Shown here piece after piece: positions 1-7,464 of a stretch of 14,602 nucleotides of DNA. The notes under the pieces are model-generated. The model worked only from the letters and a program-made list of their open reading frames with translations. It was not told the origin of the DNA and made no database searches. The stretch lies in NCBI GenBank assembly GCA_019114585.1, contig DXFE01000125.1, forward strand, positions 1 to 14,602. Direction: 5' to 3'. Origin of the DNA: Gemmiger_A avium. GTDB lineage: Bacteria; Bacillota; Clostridia; Oscillospirales; Ruminococcaceae. The number at the start of each line of letters is the position of its first letter. Within the stretch, counting starts at the first letter, position 1. The translations under genes and the position numbers were made by a program.

Positions 1-2149
1 AATCACCGGCTGGGTGGACAGGTTGCCGATCAGCAGCCCGGCCGCCGCCATGATGCCGCCGGAGGTAAACACCGTGGGAAACGCCGCGTTTACCGCTTTC
101 AGAATGGCCTGCCGGGGTTCCAGCAAAGCCCGTTGTTCCTGATAATGGCTGGAGATTACGATGGCGTAGTCGATGTTGGCGCCCATTTGGATGGCGTTCA
201 CGATCAGATACCCCAGGAAATACAGGGGCTGGCCGGTCAGGGTGGGGATGGAGAAGTTGATCCAGATACTGCCCTGAATCACCACGATAAGCAGTACCGG
301 CAGCGCCGCCGACCGGAAGGTGAACAGCAGCACCGCAATCACAAACAACGCCGACAGAATGCTGATCAGCAGGTTGTTGGTCACAAAGGATTCGGCCAGA
401 TCCCGGGCGCTGGTGGAATCGCCTACCACATAGTAGTCGCCCTCATAATACTGGCCCGCCACATCCCGGATGGTGTCCAGAAAAGCAAAGGTTTCGTCGC
501 TATCCACCGGCAGATTCAGATACAGCACCATCCGGCTGTATCGGTCGTTTTTCAGCTGCCGCTGGGCGCTCTCGATCTGATCGAACAGGTCTTCCGTATC
601 CGAAACACCCGCGTCCTCCAGCGTCAGGGTCAGGTGGTAGTCCTCAGCGCTGTCTTTCAGAAACACCAGAAGATCAAACAGCGGCACCGCATACTCGTCC
701 AGCCCGCTCAGCAGCTGGCAGTATTGGTCCTGCTCCAGGGCGTAGGCCCCGTACAGCGCCTTGGCCACCTCGTAATCCAGCCCCGCCATCTCGCTGAACG
801 CCCGGGGCGTCAGCGAGTCCGCCAGGGTGTAGCCGTCCATCGCCTGGATATTCGCCAGCCCCATGGCGCTCTTGACCTCAGGCCGGGCTTCCAGATCGGC
901 CAGAATGGCTTTTTCCGCCTCGTAATCGCCGGCAGGCACCACCAGCGCCACCATATTGCTCACCCCGAACCGGTCCTTGATGGCAAAATGCGCAGTCTGC
1001 TGCTCGGTCATGCGGGCAGTTTCCGAGTCGTTGTAGTCGTAGCAGTAGGGGCACTGGTTGGCCAGCCAGAACGCCCCCACCAGCACTACCGCGAACAGCG
1101 GCGGGATGATATACCGGCCCCGCACCGCCAGCTTGCCCAGCGGGGTGATATCCGGCAGCAGCTTGCGGTGACGGGTGCGGTCGATCAGCGGCGAGAACTC
1201 CATCAGCAGCCCGGGCATCAGGGTGAACACCGTGGTCAGGCTGAACAGGATGGACTTGATCAGCACGATAGCCATATCAAAGCCGATGCCGAACTGCATG
1301 AATCCCAGCGCCGCCAGGCCGCAGATGGTGGTCAGGGAAGAGGCGCTGATCTCCGGAATCGCCTTGGACAGCGCGTCGATGCAGGCGTCCCGGGTGGGGT
1401 TGTACTCATGCTCGTCCGAAAAACGGTGGCACAGGATAATGGCTTAGTCGATGGCCAGCGCCAGCTGCAGCACGGTGGCGATGGCGTCGGACACAAAGCT
1501 GATTTTACCGTAGAAAAAGTTGGTGCCCATGTTCAGCAGGGCCGCCGCCGCAAAGGTCAGCAGCAGCACCGGCACCTCCGCCCAGGCGCGGGAGGTCAGG
1601 CTCAGCACGATCACAATGATCACCGCGGCCACCAGCAGGATAATGCCCATCTCCCGGCGCAGCATGGCGGTTGCGTCGAAACCCACCATCGTGTCCAGCG
1701 ACAGGTCATACCCGGCCAATAGCTCTTTCAGCTATTCCACTGCCGCCAGGCCTGCCTCGTCGTCGGCCGCTTCGCTGAAGGTCACGTCGTAGAGGGCGGC
1801 CGCATCCCGGTAGTGTTCCTCGGTGCCGTCAAAGGTGACCGATGCCACCCCCGGCACCGCGGCGATCTCCTCGTAGAGAGCCTGCGCTGTTTCATAGGTA
1901 ACGTTGGACACCATTACCCGGGCGCTGCCCGGGGTGAGAAAGTTCTCGTTCATGGCCGTAAGGCCCTGCCGGGTCTCGGTGTCCGCAGGCAGATAGGCGG
2001 TCACGTCGTTTTCTACCTGTACCCAGTTGCGGGAAAACAGGCAGAAGATCAGCGCAAACACATACAGCAGAAAAAACAGATAGCGCTTGTCCACCACAAA
2101 GGTGGCTACAGCGCGCATTCCATTGCCTTTTTCTTTTTTTCTCGTTCAT
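1..2149 (-). pseudogene. MMPL/RND-family exporter, 3' end beyond window, interrupted by two stops and a start-proximal frameshift
   Basis: Proton-driven membrane exporter of the MMPL/RND superfamily, probably moving lipids, drugs or other hydrophobic compounds. The minus-strand frame has an N-terminal helix (VDKRYLFFLLYVF, 2118 numbering residues 9-21), a large extracytoplasmic loop, a helix bundle, a second loop starting near position 1080, and a second bundle entering the left edge. The second half carries the family motif GANIDYAIV (about 157-183). The first-half equivalent reads LALAID-stop-AIIL: the motif tyrosine codon is TAA (1444-1446). A TAG lies at 1732-1734 (AAVE-stop-LKEL). The best ribosome binding site (AAGGAG) precedes an ATG at 2149, but that frame is shifted by one base in an A7 tract (2134-2140) from the ATG at 2118. 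I checked every codon from 1443 to 1 and found no other stop. It lies 36 bp after merR and is probably cotranscribed. Family assignment is strong; whether the lesions are real is unknown. Confidence 0.85.
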
Positions 2150-2185
2150 GGCTGCTCCTTGCAAAAAATCAATACTCCGGCCGCC

Positions 2186-2584
2186 TTATTCCTCTGTCAG
2201 CAGATTGCTTACATAGGGGGTGCGGCCGGCCTGCACATCGTCATAAAACTGCTGCTTGCGGTCGATGTAATCCACCGCGCCGTTGAGCAACTCAATCTCT
2301 TCCAGCAGGGCCTTTCGGCGCCGGGCCAGCATTTCCTTCCGCTCCGGGATGGACGCTGCGCCCGCCAGGCACAGCTGCACATAATGGCGCATCTCCCGGA
2401 TGCTCAGCCCGCACCGTTTCAGACAGCCGAGCCCCTGGATCCAGGCAAGATCCCGCTCGTCAAAAACGCGGCGGTTGCCTGCGTCCCGTTTCACATGGGG
2501 CACAAGCCCCTGGTTGCAGTAAAATTTGAGGGCTTCATAGGTCATTCCGGTCTGTTCACAGACATCTTTCATGGAATACAGCAT
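2186..2584 (-). CDS. MerR-family transcriptional regulator (AdhR-like)
   Basis: DNA-binding regulator of 132 residues. The MerR winged-helix domain covers about residues 3-70 (SMKDVCEQTGMTYEALKFYC, then GLVP and RRVFDERDLAWI), followed by a dimerisation coiled coil at about 80-115. The start is the ATG at 2584 with AAGGAG eight bases upstream; an in-frame ATG 17 codons earlier lacks a site. The wing/effector junction IQGLGCLKRCGL has Cys54 where the Bacillus subtilis aldehyde sensor AdhR has its reactive cysteine (family knowledge; the alignment is mine). Its divergent neighbour is an aldo/keto reductase whose promoter has MerR architecture, so it probably activates that operon in response to reactive carbonyls or electrophiles. 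The downstream MMPL gene may be in the same transcript. The family is certain; the inducer is inferred. Confidence 0.92.
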   Translation of the reverse strand: MLYSMKDVCEQTGMTYEALKFYCNQGLVPHVKRDAGNRRVFDERDLAWIQGLGCLKRCGLSIREMRHYVQLCLAGAASIPERKEMLARRRKALLEEIELLNGAVDYIDRKQQFYDDVQAGRTPYVSNLLTEE

Positions 2585-2618
2585 CGTGCGTTCTCCTTGA
2601 ATTTTCACAAAATACCAC

Positions 2619-2649
2619 TTGACCGGTAGTAACAACCGGATGCTACACT
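2619..2649 (+). promoter_or_regulatory. MerR-type promoter with 19-bp spacer and internal inverted repeat
   Basis: A -35 box TTGACC (2619-2624) and a -10 box TACACT (2644-2649) are separated by 19 bases, the overlong spacer typical of promoters that MerR proteins activate by DNA untwisting. An inverted repeat CCGGT-N7-ACCGG (2623-2639) sits between the boxes, as expected for the operator. It would drive the aldo/keto reductase operon. The same operator may also affect the divergent merR gene. Confidence 0.8.
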
Positions 2650-2662
2650 GAGGATATCACAG

Positions 2663-2686
2663 CCGCCCCGATCCTGCAAGGGGCGG
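2663..2686 (+). other. Leader hairpin upstream of the aldo/keto reductase
   Basis: CCGCCCC (2663-2669) and GGGGCGG (2680-2686) form a 7-bp GC stem with a 10-base loop, between the predicted transcription start and the ribosome binding site. No T tract follows, so it is not a standard terminator. It could be an mRNA 5' stabiliser or have no role. Confidence 0.3.
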
Positions 2687-2711
2687 GCAAGGAGAAACGG
2701 AGGAGAATACG

Positions 2712-3590
2712 ATGGAATATACAGCCCTTTCCAATGGTGTGAAGATGCCGGTGCTGGGATATGGCGTGTACCAGGTGAGCCCGGCGGAGTGTGAGCGCTG
2801 TGTGCGGGACGCGCTGACGGCGGGCTACCGGTCCCTGGATACTGCGCAAAGCTATTTCAATGAAGAGCAGGTGGGCGCCGCCATGGCGAATTCCGGCGTT
2901 CCCCGGCAGGAGATCTTCCTTACCACCAAGGTATGGGTGGAGCATTACGGCTATGAGGCGGCCCGGGCCTCGGTGCTGGAATCGATGCGCCGTCTGCGTA
3001 CCGATTATCTGGATCTGGTGCTGCTGCATCAGCCGTTTTCCGATTATTACGGTGCCTGGCGGGCCTTGGAGGACCTGTATCAGGAGGGCAAGCTGCGGGC
3101 AATCGGCGTGTCCAACTTTTACCCCGACCGTCTGGTGGACCTGGCCTCTTTTGCCCGTATCCGTCCGATGGTGAACCAGGTGGAGATCCATCCTTACCAT
3201 CAGCAGACCGAAGCGCTGGGCTGGATGAAGAAATACGGGGTGCAGCCGGAAGCCTGGGCCCCCTTTGGCGAGGGGCGCGGCGGGCTGTTCACCGACCCGG
3301 TACTGACCGGCATCGGTAAGCGGTACGGCAAATCGGCAGCTCAGGTCATGCTTCGGTGGCATCTGCAGCGCGGGGTGGTGGTGATCCCCAAGTCCACCCA
3401 TATCGAGCGGATGCAGGAAAACCTGAACGTGTTTGACTTTTCCCTGACCGGGGAGGAGATGGCAGCGATCGGGGCACTGGATAAAAAACAGAGCGCGTTT
3501 TTCTCCCATCAGGACCCAAATATGGTAGAATGGTTTGTAAAGATGGTGGAGGCGCGCAGCACCCGCCGGGGTACCGGCACCGAGACCTGA
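2712..3590 (+). CDS. Aldo/keto reductase
   Basis: NADPH-dependent cytosolic reductase of aldehydes and ketones, 292 residues, of the 2,5-diketogluconate reductase/YafB-like branch. The catalytic tetrad is visible: Asp43 and Tyr48 (RSLDTAQSY), Lys73 (TTKVW) and His106 (LLHQP). Barrel motifs GVSNFY, VNQVEIHPY and the cofactor-binding IPKST at the C-terminal side are also present. GGAGGAG precedes the ATG. The length is normal for the family, with a short low-complexity basic tail (ARSTRRGTGTET). It is the first gene after the MerR-type promoter and lies 19 bp before a flavin-reductase-fold gene, which suggests a shared role in carbonyl or redox detoxification. The exact substrate cannot be read from the sequence. 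Confidence 0.95.
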   Translation: MEYTALSNGVKMPVLGYGVYQVSPAECERCVRDALTAGYRSLDTAQSYFNEEQVGAAMANSGVPRQEIFLTTKVWVEHYGYEAARASVLESMRRLRTDYLDLVLLHQPFSDYYGAWRALEDLYQEGKLRAIGVSNFYPDRLVDLASFARIRPMVNQVEIHPYHQQTEALGWMKKYGVQPEAWAPFGEGRGGLFTDPVLTGIGKRYGKSAAQVMLRWHLQRGVVVIPKSTHIERMQENLNVFDFSLTGEEMAAIGALDKKQSAFFSHQDPNMVEWFVKMVEARSTRRGTGTET

Positions 3591-3609
3591 CAGACAGGAG
3601 GTAGATTGT

Positions 3610-4170
3610 ATGCGTAAGAATTTCGGCGCAAAGCCCTGGACCTATCCGCAGCCGGTGTTCATTCTGGCCAGCTATGGCGAGGACGGCACCCCCGACGCGA
3701 TGAATGCGGCCTGGGGCGGCATCAGCGACGATGAGCAGCTGTCCTTGTGCATCAGCGCGGGGCACAAGACCACCGCCAACATCCTGGCGCGTGGGGCGTT
3801 TACCGTCAGCATGGCCACGGCGGATCAGCTGGTTCCCTGCGATTATGTGGGCATTGTGTCCGGCAACACCGTGGCGGACAAGCTGGCCAAAGCAGGCTGG
3901 CACACCACCCGCTCGGAGTTTGTGGACGCGCCCCTGATTGACGAACTGCCCATGGCGGTGGAATGCCGTCTGGTCAGCTACGATCCGGAAAGCTGCCGCC
4001 TGGTGGGGCAGATCGTCAACGTGAGCGCGGACGAATCGGTGCTGGGTGAGGACGGCAAGATCGACCCGGACAAGCTGCAGCCCATCATCTTTGATCCGGT
4101 GCACAATACCTACCGCCGGCTGGGTGCGGTGGCAGGCAATGCCTTCCGTGACGGGGCAAAGCTGAAATAA
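3610..4170 (+). CDS. Flavin reductase-like (FMN-binding split-barrel) protein
   Basis: A 186-residue protein of the flavin-reductase-like domain family, which binds FMN in a split barrel. The N-terminal part (KPWTYPQPVFILASYGEDGTPDAM as the start of the fold, then NAAWGG) and the block ISAGHKTTANIL-GAFTVSMAT match the usual order of this family; VECRLVS and GQIVNVSADES follow. A strong AGGAGGT site lies just before the ATG. It is the second gene of the MerR-controlled operon and is followed directly by a terminator. Such proteins supply reduced flavin or act as stand-alone oxidoreductases. A partnership with the upstream aldo/keto reductase is inferred from cotranscription only. Confidence 0.9.
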   Translation: MRKNFGAKPWTYPQPVFILASYGEDGTPDAMNAAWGGISDDEQLSLCISAGHKTTANILARGAFTVSMATADQLVPCDYVGIVSGNTVADKLAKAGWHTTRSEFVDAPLIDELPMAVECRLVSYDPESCRLVGQIVNVSADESVLGEDGKIDPDKLQPIIFDPVHNTYRRLGAVAGNAFRDGAKLK

Positions 4171-4171
4171 G

Positions 4172-4207
4172 AAAAGCCCCTTTTCCGGCAGCGGAAAAGG
4201 GGCTTTT
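4172..4207 (+). terminator. Rho-independent terminator after the aldo/keto reductase operon
   Basis: A perfect 16-bp stem, AAAAGCCCCTTTTCCG (4172-4187) pairing with 4192-4207 around the loop GCAG, begins one base after the flavin reductase stop and ends in TTTT. The A/T flanks make it potentially active in both directions. Confidence 0.9.
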
Positions 4208-4219
4208 GCGTACAGGAAA

Positions 4220-4249
4220 TTGGACTTTTGACGCGGCAGCTGGTACAAT
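4220..4249 (+). promoter_or_regulatory. Putative sigma-A promoter for the membrane protein gene at 4309
   Basis: TTGGAC (4220-4225) and TACAAT (4244-4249) are spaced by 18 bases, just after the preceding terminator and 59 bases before the next start codon. The -10 box is strong and the -35 box is weak. Confidence 0.5.
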
Positions 4250-4308
4250 AAGAAAAAGCGCCGGGCGCATCGCCCCGGTGCCGGTCATGCGGAAAGCGGG
4301 GAATCTTA

Positions 4309-5088
4309 TTGGAACTGAAACAAATCTGGACCTCGGCCAATACCGAAATCGGCTCGCATTATGCGGCGAAGGTACTGGGCGGTTCGCTGGGGCTGGCGGT
4401 GTTGGCGGCGGCGCTGGTGGCCGGCTGCACAACGCTGCTGTACCGGCTGGGGCTGATGAATGAATGGGTTACATTGGTGCTCTGCCTGGCTGTTACGGCC
4501 CTGATCGTAGTGGCGGCGTTCCGTCTGCGCCGGAGCGTTCAGCGGGACAGAACCATCTTCTACCTGACGGAGGATGACCGGCTGTTTGTGCTGGATGCGG
4601 CCAGCCAGTACCGCCATACCGGCGGCGTGCTGGGTATGGCGGAGGGCGCAATAAAAACCGAACAGTTCCTGAATGAGAACGCCTGCCGGCCGGTATTGCC
4701 CGCCGGCGCGGACGAGATCCTGGCGGTGGACAACCTGAAAGAAAATGCCGGACACTACGCCATCCGGTGCCGGGTGCGCTGCCCGAACGGGGCCACGGCG
4801 GACAAAACCTGGCTGCTGGTGAAAGGCATCCCGGATCAAGGGCTGCTGCTGCGGCAGCTGGAACGGCGCCTGAGCGGGGCCCGTTCTCTGGAACCTGCCC
4901 GCAGCCGGAATCCACTGGGTATCGGCATCAGCACGGCGGCACTGGTATGCTGCGTCGCTTTGTGTGTGCTGAGCCATCCGGCGGTTGGCCTGTTGGCGGC
5001 AACCCTGTATTTCCCCGGCCTGGGGGCCGCCTTTGCCGCGTTCTGCTGCCTGACCTGGTTTTTGGTACGGCAGCAAAGGGGAGAGTAA
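4309..5088 (+). CDS. Hypothetical four-helix membrane protein (TTG start)
   Basis: I do not recognise this 259-residue protein. It has two N-terminal hydrophobic helices (about residues 24-47 and 53-72), a cytoplasmic or extracytoplasmic domain of about 130 residues (75-200) with scattered charged residues and a RCRVRC cysteine pair, then a C-terminal hairpin of two helices (about 204-222 and 225-253). The frame begins with TTG at 4309 behind a modest GCGGGGAA site. The nearest ATG upstream (4287) is out of frame, and the first internal ATG would cut through helix 1, so TTG is preferred. It has its own promoter-like sequence and is followed 24 bp later by a small coiled-coil gene, probably in the same transcript. 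No transporter or enzyme motif is visible. Confidence 0.75.
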   Translation: MELKQIWTSANTEIGSHYAAKVLGGSLGLAVLAAALVAGCTTLLYRLGLMNEWVTLVLCLAVTALIVVAAFRLRRSVQRDRTIFYLTEDDRLFVLDAASQYRHTGGVLGMAEGAIKTEQFLNENACRPVLPAGADEILAVDNLKENAGHYAIRCRVRCPNGATADKTWLLVKGIPDQGLLLRQLERRLSGARSLEPARSRNPLGIGISTAALVCCVALCVLSHPAVGLLAATLYFPGLGAAFAAFCCLTWFLVRQQRGE

Positions 5089-5112
5089 CGCAAAAACAAA
5101 GGAGAATGACCC

Positions 5113-5319
5113 ATGCCCTATACCCGGGAGGAACTGACCGAAGCCCGGCGCCAGATCGCGTCGACCCTGCACAAGCTGCGGGAGGTGGTCAAAACGCTGG
5201 AAGAAAAGGAAAACCCGGCCCGCTACCGCTCCCAGATTACCCTGGCAAAGCGGCGCATCGAAGCCTTTACCATCGCCAATGCTCAGATTGAGCGGGAACT
5301 GAGCGCCCTGGACGAGTAA
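5113..5319 (+). CDS. Small conserved coiled-coil protein
   Basis: A 68-residue soluble, highly charged, helix-rich protein: an N-terminal helix (EELTEARRQIASTLHKLREV), a short break at NPARY, and a second helix (SQITLAKRRIEAFTIANAQI). Its look matches a small uncharacterised family I associate with clostridia, but no function is known to me. An AAAGGAG site lies eight bases before the ATG. It ends four bases before a strong terminator, and it probably shares a transcript with the upstream membrane protein. Confidence 0.8.
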   Translation: MPYTREELTEARRQIASTLHKLREVVKTLEEKENPARYRSQITLAKRRIEAFTIANAQIERELSALDE

Positions 5320-5321
5320 AC

Positions 5322-5363
5322 AAAGCCGCCCGGCCCTCCGTGCAGGAGAGCCGGGCGGCTTTT
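5322..5363. terminator. Bidirectional terminator between convergent operons
   Basis: An 18-bp stem with one C:A mismatch (5322-5339 with 5345-5362, loop GTGCA) has AAA on one side and TTTT on the other. It lies between the coiled-coil gene ending at 5319 and the oppositely oriented gene ending at 5373, so it can end both transcripts. Confidence 0.88.
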
Positions 5364-5372
5364 ACGGTAAAG

Positions 5373-6104
5373 TCAGTCAGCCCGGTAGCGGCGCAGGCTG
5401 TAGCGGCCCCGGGTTTCGGTGGCCTTGCCGTATTGAATGGCGGTTTGCGGGCACTCGTTCAGGCAGCGCAGACACTGGTAGCACTGTGCGGCCCAAACCG
5501 GCTTCCCATTGGTCAGGGTGATGGTGTGGGCCGGGCAGTTCTGAGCGCACAGGCCGCAGCCGTTGCAGGCATCGGTGGCATAGAAACTTTTGGTGCTGCG
5601 GGCAAACCGGTTGAAGCCGAAGTTGGCCAGGCCGGATTTCAGCCCCGCCAGGGCCCCCTCATGTACCCGGCTTACCGGCTTGTTTTCCCGCAGCTCCGCG
5701 GCAATGGCTGCCAGTTCGGTCTCCGCTGCGTCCAGCTTGGCGCATACGGTGGTTTCGTCTTCCAGTTCCGAGCCGATCACGTAGTTGTTGGGCATCACCA
5801 GGCTGTAGCAGCTGTCCAGCGGAAATACCGCCGCCAGCTTTTTCAGGGCATGGCCCGCCTCCGAACCGCAGGTGCCCACCGCAAAGGTAAACGCCCCGGC
5901 CTTGTCCAGCTGCCGGGCAAAGTCCAGTACCGGTTCCGGCGCACCCCAGGCATAGATGGGAAACACCAGCCCGATGCGTGCTTCTCCCTGGCAGGTGGGA
6001 ACTGCGTCCAGCCCGATGATATCCCGGGCCTCGTCGCCGGTAAGGACGGCCAGTTTGCGGGCCGCCCAGCGGGAGTTGCCGGTGCCGGAAAAATAATAGA
6101 TCAT
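5373..6104 (-). CDS. EFR1-type flavodoxin/ferredoxin fusion protein
   Basis: A 243-residue electron carrier. The N-terminal flavodoxin-like domain opens with MIYYFSGTGNSRW (the FSGTGNS phosphate-binding loop, residues 5-11) and continues through VFPIYAWG and AVGTCGSEAG. The C-terminal domain has two 4Fe-4S binding sets: CNGCGLCAQNCP (Cys180, 183, 186, 190) and CYQCLRCLNECP (Cys208, 211, 214, 218). This order matches the EFR1-type flavodoxin/ferredoxin fusions of anaerobes. The start is the ATG at 6104 with AAAGGAGT upstream; longer in-frame starts lie inside the preceding gene. It begins only 4 bp after the tandem flavoprotein gene, so the two are translationally close and probably work in one electron-transfer chain. 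The redox partner is not evident. Confidence 0.93.
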   Translation of the reverse strand: MIYYFSGTGNSRWAARKLAVLTGDEARDIIGLDAVPTCQGEARIGLVFPIYAWGAPEPVLDFARQLDKAGAFTFAVGTCGSEAGHALKKLAAVFPLDSCYSLVMPNNYVIGSELEDETTVCAKLDAAETELAAIAAELRENKPVSRVHEGALAGLKSGLANFGFNRFARSTKSFYATDACNGCGLCAQNCPAHTITLTNGKPVWAAQCYQCLRCLNECPQTAIQYGKATETRGRYSLRRYRAD

Positions 6105-6108
6105 AGCG

Positions 6109-7464
6109 TTACTCCTTTCCGCTGCGGGCCTGCTCCACAACCTTCTGGTAGGGCCCCACAATGGCTTCGGTCATCTTGCCCTTGGCCTGCTTCTGGATGG
6201 AGGGCACCGCCATCAGCGCCCCCACCAGACGCATCTGCCAGATGCGCTTTTTCTGCTTCTGGGGGAAGTCGTAGATGCCGTGGGCCTTATAGAACTTGTG
6301 GTCGGCCTTCATCAGCCCCTGCATGACGTAGATCAGATCCCGGAAGATCTTCATGCCGCCCACCCCGTAAAAGTTGGCCGGGCGGGTCAGATGGTTTTCC
6401 ATGGCAAAGGCCAGATTCTGCGCCAGAGAGCGGATCTCCGCCGTGGTGTCCCCCTCGTCGGTGGCCACCCCCGCCAGATAGTTGCCGCCCACCTCGGCAC
6501 GGCCCTCCACGATCATCCGCAAATTGGGCTCATACTGATAATCGCCCCGGATCAGGTAGGCGATGGGGGTGCCGTGGGTCACGGTGCGGTGCCCGTTGCA
6601 GAACTGCCGGTCGTCAAAGCATTTGAAGCTGGACTGGGTGTAGTGGTCCGAAATCGCAAAGGCGTACACAAAGCCGTCGGCGGTCTGGATCTGGGTACGC
6701 AGAAATTCATCAAACCCGTCCTTGTAGACGCATTTGCCGGTAACGGCGCAGCCAAAACAGCCCAGGCACCCGCCGTCAAAGGGAAATTCCCGCAGGTTCA
6801 CCACACGGCTTTCATAGGGCAGCGCCGCCCGGAAATCCGCGATCATTCCCGCCAGCCCCTCATCGTCCGGGGCACAGTTGGTCACAATGACCACATCCTT
6901 GCCCTGCCGCCTGGGTTCAGCGGGCAGGCAGGGCCGGTAGACCGGCCGCTGCGCCACCGGCGGCTGTACCGGCGGCACCACAAAGGGCCCGTGCTGGCAG
7001 GAAAAGATCAGCTGGTCAAAGAAGTTCCGCGCCTCCCGCTGGCCTTTCTCGCACAGCAGATCCTCCATATCGGCGGACAACCCGCGGATCACCTTCATGC
7101 CCAGGTCGCAGCAGTTTTCCTCGATGTACCGATGGGCGGTCACATCGTAAAAATGTTTGGAGGTGGTGATCTGGCTGGCGAACTTGCCGCGCAGGTCCAC
7201 CCCGTCCGCCTTGATCAGTTCGATCAGCCGGTGCAGCTGATACGGGGCGATAAAGGTGTACACCGGATAGCAGAACAGAATCAGTTCCGCCTGTTCCAGC
7301 TCCGTGCGTACCGGGGCAAAATCCTTTTCATAGGCCCGGATACGCTGCCCCACCGGCAGCACGATGAACTGATGCTCCGGGTGCAGCGCCTGCAGGTACA
7401 GCGCGGTGTGTACCGTGGCAGAATTCTTGCCCTTGGGGCTTGCATTCAATACCAGAATTTTCAT
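6109..7464 (-). CDS. Tandem flavodoxin-fold iron-sulfur flavoprotein (NAD(P)H-dependent FMN reductase type)
   Basis: A 451-residue protein, about twice the usual length, with two flavodoxin-like halves. Half one (about 1-155) opens with MKILVLNASPKGKNSATVHT, the FMN phosphate loop of NADPH-dependent FMN reductases, and has LFCYPVYTF. After a proline-rich linker (about 163-185), half two starts at DVVIVTNCAPDDEG and carries GGCLGCFGCAVTGKC (Cys233, 236, 239, 245), like the cysteine cluster of archaeal and clostridial iron-sulfur flavoproteins. A C-terminal region of about 90 residues (360-451) is basic and helical. Its ATG overlaps the PadR stop (ATGA), and the EFR1-type gene follows by 4 bp. 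It is probably a cytosolic electron-transfer or reductase component; the substrate is unknown. Confidence 0.88.
   Translation of the reverse strand: MKILVLNASPKGKNSATVHTALYLQALHPEHQFIVLPVGQRIRAYEKDFAPVRTELEQAELILFCYPVYTFIAPYQLHRLIELIKADGVDLRGKFASQITTSKHFYDVTAHRYIEENCCDLGMKVIRGLSADMEDLLCEKGQREARNFFDQLIFSCQHGPFVVPPVQPPVAQRPVYRPCLPAEPRRQGKDVVIVTNCAPDDEGLAGMIADFRAALPYESRVVNLREFPFDGGCLGCFGCAVTGKCVYKDGFDEFLRTQIQTADGFVYAFAISDHYTQSSFKCFDDRQFCNGHRTVTHGTPIAYLIRGDYQYEPNLRMIVEGRAEVGGNYLAGVATDEGDTTAEIRSLAQNLAFAMENHLTRPANFYGVGGMKIFRDLIYVMQGLMKADHKFYKAHGIYDFPQKQKKRIWQMRLVGALMAVPSIQKQAKGKMTEAIVGPYQKVVEQARSGKE

Noticed and set aside
133..1722. Long plus-strand open frame of 529 codons
   Set aside because: It is opposite the MMPL gene in a GC-rich region; the product is rich in Gln, His, Arg and Gly with no domain, while the minus strand has clear transmembrane and IDYA motifs.
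1444..1734. Stop-codon reassignment or selenocysteine/pyrrolysine-type recoding in the MMPL gene
   Set aside because: The two stops differ (TAG and TAA), TAA ends many normal genes in the window, and neither site shows an obvious recoding structure; mutation or sequence error is simpler.
4258..4283. GC-rich imperfect hairpin before the gene at 4309
   Set aside because: It needs a bulge, has no T tract and no riboswitch-like conserved core; in GC-rich DNA this is not distinctive.
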